NCBI GenBank assembly: GCA_039807745.1
Contig: JBDHRV010000075.1
Span: 1 to 16,930, forward strand
DNA from: JAEUMW01 sp039807745
Lineage (GTDB): Bacteria; Pseudomonadota; Gammaproteobacteria; Burkholderiales; JAEUMW01
Direction of reading: 5' to 3'
DNA: 16,930 bases
Under the pieces are notes generated by a model. It did not search any database and was not told where the DNA came from. It saw nothing but the letters and a program-made list of their open reading frames with translations. Below are positions 7,947-13,940 of the stretch, in pieces; the stretch's first letter is position 1; every line of letters starts with the position of its first letter. A program made the position numbers and the translations under genes.

Positions 7947-7960
7947 CTGATCCATGTCAA
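7947..7960 (-). promoter_or_regulatory. FNR/Anr-like binding site upstream of the cytochrome c gene
   Basis: The minus strand reads TTGACATGGATCAG, close to the FNR/Anr consensus TTGAT-N4-ATCAA (8 of 10 fixed positions). Its centre is about 60-61 bases upstream of the start predicted from the TATACT element, the spacing of a class I FNR/CRP-type site. This suggests induction under low oxygen. It is inference from motif and spacing. Confidence 0.5.
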
Positions 7961-8071
7961 TCGTTCGATGCGCTTCCCGCCCGACCACCTGACGCGGACG
8001 CCGACCGACTGCCCGGCAGCGCGATGCACAGTCTGCCGCGGGCGGGCCATCTCTCGTCATGGAGCATGCGC

Positions 8072-8098
8072 CGGGGGCGGACTTCGGCGACGCCCCCG
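8072..8098 (-). terminator. GC-rich hairpin after the CorA-like gene
   Basis: CGGGGGCG and CGCCCCCG form an 8-bp stem around an 11-base loop, 9 bases beyond the stop of the CorA-like gene. There is no T-tract, so its strength as an intrinsic terminator is doubtful. Confidence 0.45.
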
Positions 8099-8106
8099 TA
8101 GTCCTT

Positions 8107-9759
8107 TCAGGGCACGGGGCGACGCCGCTGGCGCCAGACTTCAGCGAGGGTGCCGAGCTTTGCCTCGCGCGGGAGGCGCTCGTCGGACAGCGCCTCGAGG
8201 AACTCCGACAGCGGCTTCGACTTGAGGATGAAGAAAAGAATCAGCGCGGCCGACGGGATGAAGAACAGCAGGAAGAGCAGCAGTTGCTGCCACAGCGGGT
8301 TCTCGGCGGCGTCGATCACGTTCATGCCGAGAAAGCCGGTGCAGAGTGTGCCGATCAATCCGAACGTGGTGACGACCGTAAGCCGCACCACGGTGTTCGC
8401 CTGGCGGCGCAGGCTGTCGCTGTCAAGATAGCTGCTCATCTCCTGGATCTCGTCCTGGACCTCCTCGAACAGCGCGTCGGTACCGAGGTGACGCGCGCAG
8501 AGGCGATACAACGCCTTCGATTGCGCCTGATCGGACACGTCGTGGAACCAGTAACGGTGAGTAAAGCGCAGGAAGATCTCGAACTGCTGCCGGATCCTGC
8601 GCTTGAAGATCTTGACCGAATCGGCGTTGTGCACCTCGAGCCGATTCAAGGCATCCAGCAGGCGGTCGGAGATCATGAGCAGCGCCGCTTTGTGGAAGTG
8701 CGCGATCATGAACAGCAGGAAATACTGGTGGCGGAACTGACTGAAGACGCCGGTCTCGCGGTCGGTGAAGACACGCGTGTTCGCATCGCCGACCGCGACC
8801 AGCGCATGCCCGCAGCACAGGTAGCGGGTATTGCGTTCCTCGATACGGTCGCTCCAGTAGCGGTCGTAGCAGAAGTTCTCCTCGAAGTCCGCGACATGGC
8901 GATCGGAATAGGGGAGCATCTCGTCGCTGCCCGACGCGGTCACGAGACCGAGACGGACGAAGTCGCCGCGGGACAGGGACTTCGGTTTCTCCATGGCGAG
9001 ATAACCCATCACCGGCATGCGGTAATACTCGATCTGGCGGTAGCGGATCACGCCGCGCTCGTCGGCGTGGTCCAGCACCAGCGGCCGCAGGAGGAACGCC
9101 CAGTGGGCCGCGAGGCAGGGCGCGCGATGCCGGCAGACGAACGAGAGATACTTGTCCCGCTTCTGGTAATCCGACACGGCCAGCACCGCCCCCTCGGGCG
9201 AGAGCCATTCCGTCTTGTGCATGCAGTGCAGGCCCTCCCCGTCCTGGTCCCAGCCCGCCGGGTAGGCGCGACCGAAGCGGTACAGGATGTCTTCGGCCAC
9301 CACCAGGGACAGATCGTCCGCGAACACTTCCACCCCCAGCAGCACCACGTCGATGTCGAAGAAGAAGTAGAGGTCGATATGGGCGACGCTCAGGGTCAGC
9401 GGCGATTCGCCCGGCGAGAGGGTGAGCCGCACGGCGGACACGTCTCCACGCCGGAATGCGCGCATGGGGGAGGCGCCGCGCTGCGCGTCCTGTCCCGCAC
9501 GTCGGCTCTCGCCGTAGAGAAAGCGCTGCACGTGCGGCAGGAACGTGACGAACTCGTTGTAGTGCCGCTCCTTGAACTCGGCGGGATCGCCGGTGAATTC
9601 GTCCAGCACCTCGTGCCAGGGGTTGTCCTCGCGCTCCTGCTCGAGCACTTCCCAGTGCTTCTGGATCTGCGCGCCTTCCCGGATCGGCATCAACTGCAGC
9701 GGCCACAGCAGGATCTGCCGGAAATGGCGCACGCGCTTCTCGGGCGCAGTATTGGTCAT
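8107..9759 (-). CDS. large CorA-like inner-membrane protein with GMN motif
   Basis: The 550-residue protein ends in two hydrophobic helices (about 462-480 and 490-512) with GTLCTGFLGMNV (470-481) at the end of the first, the hallmark of the CorA/Mrs2 family of pentameric Mg2+/metal channels. The loop that usually reads MPEL is IDAAENPLW here. A long, mainly helical and charged region (about 340-460) would match the stalk helix of CorA. The protein is much longer than classical CorA (around 316 residues); the extra roughly 250 N-terminal residues, rich in aromatic and acidic residues (HIDLYFFFDIDVV, YYRMPVMGYLAM), are not a domain I can name. The start ATG 9759 follows CGGAGGCGTTA, an excellent ribosome site. 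It is monocistronic and divergent from the DUF3455 gene. Transport of a divalent metal is likely but the ion is not known. Confidence 0.8.
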   Translation of the reverse strand: MTNTAPEKRVRHFRQILLWPLQLMPIREGAQIQKHWEVLEQEREDNPWHEVLDEFTGDPAEFKERHYNEFVTFLPHVQRFLYGESRRAGQDAQRGASPMRAFRRGDVSAVRLTLSPGESPLTLSVAHIDLYFFFDIDVVLLGVEVFADDLSLVVAEDILYRFGRAYPAGWDQDGEGLHCMHKTEWLSPEGAVLAVSDYQKRDKYLSFVCRHRAPCLAAHWAFLLRPLVLDHADERGVIRYRQIEYYRMPVMGYLAMEKPKSLSRGDFVRLGLVTASGSDEMLPYSDRHVADFEENFCYDRYWSDRIEERNTRYLCCGHALVAVGDANTRVFTDRETGVFSQFRHQYFLLFMIAHFHKAALLMISDRLLDALNRLEVHNADSVKIFKRRIRQQFEIFLRFTHRYWFHDVSDQAQSKALYRLCARHLGTDALFEEVQDEIQEMSSYLDSDSLRRQANTVVRLTVVTTFGLIGTLCTGFLGMNVIDAAENPLWQQLLLFLLFFIPSAALILFFILKSKPLSEFLEALSDERLPREAKLGTLAEVWRQRRRPVP

Positions 9760-9792
9760 TAACGCCTCCGGGGCGCGCGGTGAGAGGCTTCA

Positions 9793-9798
9793 AGTATA
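9793..9798 (-). promoter_or_regulatory. possible -10 element of the CorA-like gene
   Basis: The minus strand reads TTATACTTG, a good TATACT -10, with a predicted start near 9786 and a short leader to the ATG at 9759. No clear -35 is visible at 17-18 bases. Confidence 0.35.
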
Positions 9799-9830
9799 AG
9801 ACGCCGTCCGCGGGGCGGTGACATCGACGC

Positions 9831-9843
9831 ATCCGAAACGGAT
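9831..9843. promoter_or_regulatory. small palindrome between the divergent CorA-like and DUF3455 genes
   Basis: ATCCG-AAA-CGGAT is a perfect 5-bp dyad in the 145-base divergent spacer, about 62 bases before the DUF3455 start. It could be an operator, but short dyads like this also arise by chance. Confidence 0.2.
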
Positions 9844-9904
9844 CATCCCGCGTAATGAGGTGCGAGATCCGCAAGTCGCGGTTCCGCTCACCAAGGAGAG
9901 GTCC

Positions 9905-10423
9905 ATGTTGAAGCGCATCCTGATTGCCACCGCCTGCCTCACGACCACTGCCGTCGCCCAAGCCGATCCCGTCGCCGCACCCGAGCCGGTGCGCGCGCCC
10001 GCCGGGCATCGCGTCGCGTGGGATACGCTTGGCATCGGCGAGATCACCTACGAATGCCGGGAGAAGAAGGACGCCATGGGACAGTTCGAATGGGTGTTCG
10101 TTGCCCCCGCCGCCACGCTGTACAACATGCAGAAGAAGAGCGTCGGCCGCTACTACGGGGGCCCGACCTGGGAGTCGAACGACGGATCGAAAGTGACCGG
10201 CAAGCAGGTCGCCGTCGCACCCTCGCCCAACGCCGGCAGCATTCCGCTGCAGCTCGTCAAGGCCGAGCCGGCCATGGGCAGCGGCGCGCTTTCCGGCGTG
10301 AGCTACATCCAGCGACTCGACACCAAGGCGGGCGTAGCACCGGCCTCGGCTTGCGACGCCCAGGTCAAGGGCAAACAGGAGAAGGTCTGGTACGAAGCGC
10401 GGTACGTGTTCTATCGGCCGTGA
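9905..10423 (+). CDS. secreted DUF3455 domain protein
   Basis: The 172-residue product has a Sec signal peptide (MLKRILIATACLTTTAVAQA, cut before DP). The mature part matches the DUF3455 pattern: GIGEITYECREK (43-54), GQFEWVFVAPAATLY (59-73), VGRYYGGPTWE (80-90), DGSKVTGKQ (93-101), IPLQLVKA (113-120), GVSYIQRLDT (131-140) and YEARYVFYRP at the end. C51 and C150 could form a disulfide. The function of this family is not established; it is common in proteobacteria as a small periplasmic or extracellular protein. I chose ATG 9905 because AAGGAGAGGTCC stands directly before it and the signal peptide begins there; the frame is open to 9818 but that part has no ribosome site. It is divergent from the CorA-like gene and appears to be monocistronic, followed by a hairpin. 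Confidence 0.9.
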   Translation: MLKRILIATACLTTTAVAQADPVAAPEPVRAPAGHRVAWDTLGIGEITYECREKKDAMGQFEWVFVAPAATLYNMQKKSVGRYYGGPTWESNDGSKVTGKQVAVAPSPNAGSIPLQLVKAEPAMGSGALSGVSYIQRLDTKAGVAPASACDAQVKGKQEKVWYEARYVFYRP

Positions 10424-10431
10424 GGGCAGAC

Positions 10432-10456
10432 GGGAGAGGCGCTCGCCGCCTCTCCC
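10432..10456 (+). terminator. hairpin after the DUF3455 gene
   Basis: GGGAGAGGCG (10432-10441) pairs perfectly with CGCCTCTCCC (10447-10456) around a 5-base loop, 9 bases after the stop at 10423. The stem is strong but is followed by a GC-rich stretch instead of a T-run. Confidence 0.55.
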
Positions 10457-10490
10457 CGGGCCCGCGCATCGCCGCTTGTGCAGCGGTTGA

Positions 10491-10600
10491 CAGTACGAGA
10501 TCGTCGACGACCGGGTGATCCTCACCAAAGCCCGTCGTGGCGGCGCGATCGAAGACCCCTTCCGCACTTTCGAAGAATGGGGCGGCGAGGCGGACACGTC
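10491..10600 (+). pseudogene. possible remnant of an AbrB/MazE-type antitoxin (C-terminal part)
   Basis: One frame directly after a TGA reads YEIVDDRVILTKAR, then DPFRTFEEWGGEADT, which resembles the C-terminal tail of AbrB/MazE-like antitoxins (a pattern such as DPFxxFxEWxSEAD). The N-terminal DNA-binding part is absent upstream, the expected short ending after the EAD motif is not preserved, and no toxin gene follows. The frame continues to 10763 without recognisable content. This is a weak, recognition-based call for a decayed gene. Confidence 0.25.
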
Positions 10601-10984
10601 GATCGCCAAGGGTCCAGGCTTCTCCGCCAAAGTTGTCCACACCTTTTCCTCTCGATCTGGCCTTGCCGGTTCGTTCGGCTCGTGGCTGCGGAACTTGCGC
10701 GAACGCGCCAGCACCAGAGGTTGCATCCAGAACTTTGCGCAGGCGCGACCTTTCGCAACGTGAACGTGCATGTTCGAAGACGGGGTTCGACCCAAAGCGG
10801 AAGCTTGTCACGCGAGAAAGCAGTCGTTCAAAGCCCTACCCTAGAGAGAGCGCCACGGCGCTCGGTCAGCACTTGCCCGGCGCGAATATCACGGCCAGCC
10901 TCGTTCCGCAGGGCCCGGGGCTGGCATAGATTCGCCGTGTTCAGACCTAACTGTAAAACGGCGAATAGAAAAGGCGAATGGTCG
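10601..10984. other. gene-poor stretch left of the LysR gene
   Basis: Several short open frames cross this stretch on both strands, but none has a ribosome site, a recognisable motif or a coherent composition. It contains a 9-bp inverted repeat (listed separately) and a near-palindromic GAACGTGCATGTTC at about 10760-10773. It looks like a decayed junction between the housekeeping-like block on the left and the catabolic cassette on the right. Confidence 0.5.
10930..10966. repeat. 9-bp perfect inverted repeat beside the end of the LysR gene
   Basis: ATTCGCCGT (10930-10938) and ACGGCGAAT (10958-10966) are exact reverse complements around 19 bases, and the half-site GGCGAAT recurs once more a few bases to the right. 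It lies 19 bases beyond the LysR stop. No T-run follows the stem on either strand, so it is not a typical intrinsic terminator; a terminator without T-run, or the end of a former mobile element, are both possible. Confidence 0.45.
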
Positions 10985-11992
10985 TCATCGGCGTAAGCGC
11001 TTATTGGAACCCGTGCGTCGTGTTCCGATATCCCCGCGACCGATGGCGCTGCTGCCGATTTCCGTGTCTGTCCGCCCAGTAGCTTTCGAACGCAATGGCG
11101 GGTGAACTGCAAATGCCTCCGCCAAAACGTCATTGAGGACGCCCAAAGCGCGGCTCAGGTTCCCAACTTCAGCTGCGTGGACGAGCCAAACATCAAGCTT
11201 CAGCGAAAAGTCCGGCACGCTAACCAGAGACAGATCCTGCAGATAGCTACTTTTCGCAAGCAAGCTTCTTGGAGCCAACCCGAGACCCAGCCCTGCCGCT
11301 ACCAGTCGCAACTGTGTTTCGGTGCCGTGCGTATCCACGCCCAAGCGTATCTGCTTTCCGACACCCTCCATTGCACGTTGTAGTGCAGCTCGGTAGCCGC
11401 ACCCTTGCGGGTTCAAGATCCACTCCCGATCCGCAAGATCTACCACTCGTGCGCATTTTGGGACGATCGGATCGCGCTTGGCCTGGACGACGAGCACGTC
11501 CAAAGTCACGACGAACTTCGCCTGCATGCCGGCGGGAGGTCCGCTCCCCTCAGGAAGCATCAACGCCGCCGCATCCAGTTCACCGTGGAAAAGTCTTTGC
11601 TGTAGGCCCGCACTCCAGTCTGTGCGGCACTGGAGGTCCAGAGCCGGGAAATTCGCCTTCATCCGTACCGCTATCTCGAAAAGCGCTACGTCTGCAAGCA
11701 CTTGAGGCAACCCCAGCCGAAAAACACCGCTTGGCTCCTCGTCCTCCTTGGCGATGCTGGTCAGCCGATGGAGATCTCGCAACAGCGCGATAGCGGCCTG
11801 ATACACGCGCCGGCCGACTGGCGTGGCAGTTGGAGGCTTACTCGATCGGTCAAGCAGCGTGGCGCCAAGTACTTCTTCCAGATGCTGAATGCGACGGGAC
11901 ACAGCCGACTGCGTAAGGGCTAATGCATCTGCGGCCTTCGTGAGGGAAGTTCTGTCGAGGACTGCAACGAATGCTTTCAATTCTTCGACCAT
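10985..11992 (-). CDS. LysR-family transcriptional regulator
   Basis: The 335-residue product opens with the LysR winged helix-turn-helix: MVEELKAFVAVLDRTSLT, KAADALALTQSAVSRRIQHL and EVLGATLLDRS within residues 1-55, followed by a substrate-binding region (VFRLGLPQVLADVAL, GELDAAALMLPEG, LVAAGLGLGLAPRSLL). I chose ATG 11992 because GGGAGGCCGATCA directly precedes it and the family usually begins two or three residues before the first helix; ATG 12016 would add eight residues and has no ribosome site. The last 40 residues or so (after AFAVHPPL) are polar, arginine- and glycine-rich and go beyond the usual 300-residue length, so the natural stop may have been lost. It is divergent from the tautomerase gene and most likely controls that three-gene unit in response to its substrate or an intermediate. 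Confidence 0.92.
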   Translation of the reverse strand: MVEELKAFVAVLDRTSLTKAADALALTQSAVSRRIQHLEEVLGATLLDRSSKPPTATPVGRRVYQAAIALLRDLHRLTSIAKEDEEPSGVFRLGLPQVLADVALFEIAVRMKANFPALDLQCRTDWSAGLQQRLFHGELDAAALMLPEGSGPPAGMQAKFVVTLDVLVVQAKRDPIVPKCARVVDLADREWILNPQGCGYRAALQRAMEGVGKQIRLGVDTHGTETQLRLVAAGLGLGLAPRSLLAKSSYLQDLSLVSVPDFSLKLDVWLVHAAEVGNLSRALGVLNDVLAEAFAVHPPLRSKATGRTDTEIGSSAIGRGDIGTRRTGSNKRLRR

Positions 11993-12004
11993 TGATCGGC
12001 CTCC

Positions 12005-12024
12005 CGAGCCCTTCATTGGGCTCG
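12005..12024 (-). promoter_or_regulatory. hairpin in the LysR leader next to its ribosome site
   Basis: CGAGCCC and GGGCTCG form a perfect 7-bp stem around a 6-base loop. On the LysR transcript it ends at the edge of the GGGAGG ribosome site of the ATG at 11992, and it contains the alternative ATG at 12016. It could influence translation of the regulator; no regulatory partner is visible. Confidence 0.4.
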
Positions 12025-12043
12025 CTACAATGTTGCTCGCGTC

Positions 12044-12095
12044 GCATGATAATCATGCTAATAATGCGCTTTACGTATTATACAGATCTGCGTAA
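12044..12095. promoter_or_regulatory. divergent promoter/operator region with three dyads
   Basis: This AT-rich part of the LysR-tautomerase spacer holds GCATGAT-A-ATCATGC (12044-12058, perfect), ATAAT-N11-ATTAT (12061-12081, which includes the T-N11-A spacing of LysR-type boxes) and TTACG-N15-CGTAA (12071-12095). A perfect TATAAT on the minus strand (12077-12082) could serve the LysR gene, and the overlapping TATTATA on the plus strand could serve the tautomerase gene. Overlap of operator and both -10 elements fits autorepression plus inducible activation, as is usual for LysR regulators. Confidence 0.5.
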
Positions 12096-12151
12096 TCTTT
12101 CTCGCGTTCGCTCCATCAAGCGAATGTCCACTCAACCTTTGGAAGACCAAA

Positions 12152-12544
12152 ATGCCACTCGCTCGAATCAACATTGCGAAGACAGTCCCCGCAGAAACCG
12201 TGCGCACCGTGAGTAACGTCGTTTATGACGCAATGATCAATGTCGCGAATGTTCCCGCCAATGACAAGTTCCAGATCATCACGCGCCACTCGGAAGATGA
12301 ACTGGTGTATCCGGCGGAAGGATATCTCGGAATCGACTACACCCCGAACATCGTGTTCATTCAAGTCACGTGGAATTCTGGCCGCACGATTGACGTCAAG
12401 AAGGCCTTCTACAAGGCTGTTGCCGAAGGCATCGCGCACAAGGCCGGCTTGCGCATCCAGGATGTCTGGATCAGCCTGATCGACGTTGCGCGCGAGGACT
12501 GGTCCTTCGGTAACGGTGAGATGCAGTACGCGCCAAGTGTCTAA
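12152..12544 (+). CDS. tautomerase-superfamily protein, malonate-semialdehyde-decarboxylase-like
   Basis: The 130-residue protein starts MPLARI, so removal of Met would expose the catalytic N-terminal proline of the tautomerase superfamily. The pattern VPANDKFQIITRH, FYKAVAEGI, IQDVWISLIDVAREDWSFGNG matches the malonate semialdehyde decarboxylase (MSAD) branch. Counting the proline as 1, D37 is present at the same position as the catalytic Asp37 of MSAD. Of the two arginines of MSAD (73 and 75), only the second seems kept: the segment reads WNSGRT, with Ser where the first would be. This suggests a related tautomerase or hydratase rather than a true MSAD. The start ATG has only a weak AAGACCAAA ribosome region. 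It is the first gene of the plus-strand unit and is divergent from the LysR gene. Confidence 0.88.
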   Translation: MPLARINIAKTVPAETVRTVSNVVYDAMINVANVPANDKFQIITRHSEDELVYPAEGYLGIDYTPNIVFIQVTWNSGRTIDVKKAFYKAVAEGIAHKAGLRIQDVWISLIDVAREDWSFGNGEMQYAPSV

Positions 12545-12553
12545 CGCGTTTGG

Positions 12554-12572
12554 GACGGCGGGCCCGCCCGTC
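12554..12572. repeat. GC-rich near-palindrome between tautomerase and dehydrogenase genes
   Basis: GACGGCGGG and CCGCCCGTC flank a central C and pair except near the middle. It sits 10 bases after the tautomerase stop and before the ribosome site (GGAGA) of the next gene. It could dampen readthrough or protect the upstream message. Confidence 0.3.
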
Positions 12573-12596
12573 GTCAATCACAACGGAGACCACCAC

Positions 12597-13751
12597 ATGC
12601 CGTTTTCCACCCAGCTGCAAATGGCCGCCTGCATCGATGATCTGCGAGACATGGCCAAAGCGCGGGTCCCCAAGGCGTTCTTTGAGTATGCCGACCACGG
12701 CTCGTATTCCCAGTCGACCATGCGCGCGAATCGGTCGGATCTTCATGCAATCGACTTGCGTCAACGCGTAGCGATCGACGTAGACAAGCGAGACCTTCGA
12801 ACCGAGATTGTTGGAATGCCCTCGTCCTTGCCACTTGCTTTGGCGCCTATCGGCCTGTGCGGCATGCAGTATGGTGATGGAGAGATTCACGCTGCGCGTG
12901 CCGCCAACGAGGCAGGAATTCCTTTCTGCTTGAGCACGATGTCGATCTGCTCGATCGAGGATGTGGCCGAAGCGACGAGCAGACCATTCTGGTTTCAGCT
13001 GTACGTAATGCGCGATCGTGGTTTCAGTAAGTCACTTATCGAAAGGGCCATTGCCGCTAATTGCAGTGTCCTTATGCCAACGCTGGACCTTCAGATTCTT
13101 GGCAAGCGTCACTGCGACGTGAAGAACGGGATGACCGTCCCGCCCAGGATAACCCTCGCCAATGTAATTGACGTTGCCACCAAACCCCGGTGGGCATGGG
13201 GAATCCTCAAAGGCAAGCGGAAGAACTTCGGGAACATTTCGGGCCATATTCAGGGCATGGAGAGTGTGAACACCCTGGCCCAATGGATGGCAAAGCAGTT
13301 CGATCCGACACTCAGCTGGAACGATCTTGACTGGATCCGAGGCATCTGGAACGGAAAGCTAGTACTCAAAGGCATTCTCGATGTCGAGGACGCGAAGATC
13401 GCCGCGAGCCTGGGCGTGTCCGCGATTGTGGTGTCAAACCACGGGGGCCGTCAGCTCGACGGTGCTCCTTCGTCGATCTCAAGGCTTGCTCGGATCGTCG
13501 ACGCGGTCGGTGGCGACGTAGAGGTGATCTTCGATGGTGGCGTGCGCTCGGGGCAAGATGTACTCCGCGCACTCGCGCTCGGCGCCCGTTCTTGCATGGT
13601 AGGTCGAGCCTACATCTACGGGCTTGGCGCGGCTGGTCAGGCTGGCGTCAGTAGGGCCATCGACATCATTAGAGATGAACTTGACGTCTCCATGGCTCTG
13701 ACCGGTACGCGCAGCGTTCGCGAGATTGACCGTTCTGCTCTCGCTCAGTAG
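12597..13751 (+). CDS. FMN-dependent alpha-hydroxy-acid dehydrogenase (LldD-like)
   Basis: The 384-residue protein matches the FMN-dependent 2-hydroxy-acid oxidase/dehydrogenase family along its length. Visible active-site elements are Y31 (AFFEYADHG), APIGLCGMQYGDGE (83-96), FQLYVMRDRG with Y136, D164 in PTLDLQILGKRHCDVKNG, K258 in VLKGILDVEDA, H282 and R285 in SNHGGRQLDGAPSS, and the phosphate-binding FDGGVRSGQDVLRALALGA (312-330). TKPRWAWGILKGKRKNFGNI is the substrate-loop region typical of LldD-like members. The family oxidises an (S)-2-hydroxy acid to the 2-oxo acid and passes electrons to quinone, a cytochrome or oxygen; the acceptor cannot be read from the sequence. I chose ATG 12597, preceded by CGGAGACC; an earlier in-frame start would overlap the tautomerase gene. 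It shares the operon with the tautomerase and FAH genes, so lactate itself may not be the substrate. Confidence 0.93.
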   Translation: MPFSTQLQMAACIDDLRDMAKARVPKAFFEYADHGSYSQSTMRANRSDLHAIDLRQRVAIDVDKRDLRTEIVGMPSSLPLALAPIGLCGMQYGDGEIHAARAANEAGIPFCLSTMSICSIEDVAEATSRPFWFQLYVMRDRGFSKSLIERAIAANCSVLMPTLDLQILGKRHCDVKNGMTVPPRITLANVIDVATKPRWAWGILKGKRKNFGNISGHIQGMESVNTLAQWMAKQFDPTLSWNDLDWIRGIWNGKLVLKGILDVEDAKIAASLGVSAIVVSNHGGRQLDGAPSSISRLARIVDAVGGDVEVIFDGGVRSGQDVLRALALGARSCMVGRAYIYGLGAAGQAGVSRAIDIIRDELDVSMALTGTRSVREIDRSALAQ

Positions 13752-13940
13752 TAGCGACCACAGCACCAGAAGCGCTCATGCAACCGCAGCTCTGCTGTAC
13801 CGTGCTCAAGTGAGGGGCCTGTACTTCACCCTGCAGACCTCCGTGTAGCCGTTCAAGCCAACAATGGTCGTCGTGAGGTAGCCGCCCTCTAAGTCTTCAA
13901 TGCATCAATCTGCGCAACACAATCCATTTGGGAGTGCACC
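13752..13940. other. 189-base spacer between the dehydrogenase and FAH-family genes
   Basis: No gene, clear hairpin or promoter is visible apart from the GGGAG ribosome site of the following gene near 13930. The gap is long for an operon, so the FAH-family gene may have its own weak promoter or a small gene may have been lost here. Confidence 0.5.

Noticed and set aside
8059..9762. Plus-strand open frame of about 567 codons opposite the CorA-like gene
   Set aside because: The minus-strand frame has the GMN motif, membrane helices and a strong ribosome site; the plus frame has none of these.
8423..10795. Minus-strand open frame of about 790 codons crossing the CorA-like and DUF3455 genes
   Set aside because: It runs antisense through the DUF3455 gene and out of frame through the CorA-like gene, and its composition is that of a shadow frame.
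10770..10800. T-arm-like GGGGTTCGACCC that might mark a tRNA or tRNA fragment
   Set aside because: The flanking bases do not form a proper 5-bp T-stem with a 7-base loop, and no anticodon or acceptor stem is found around it.
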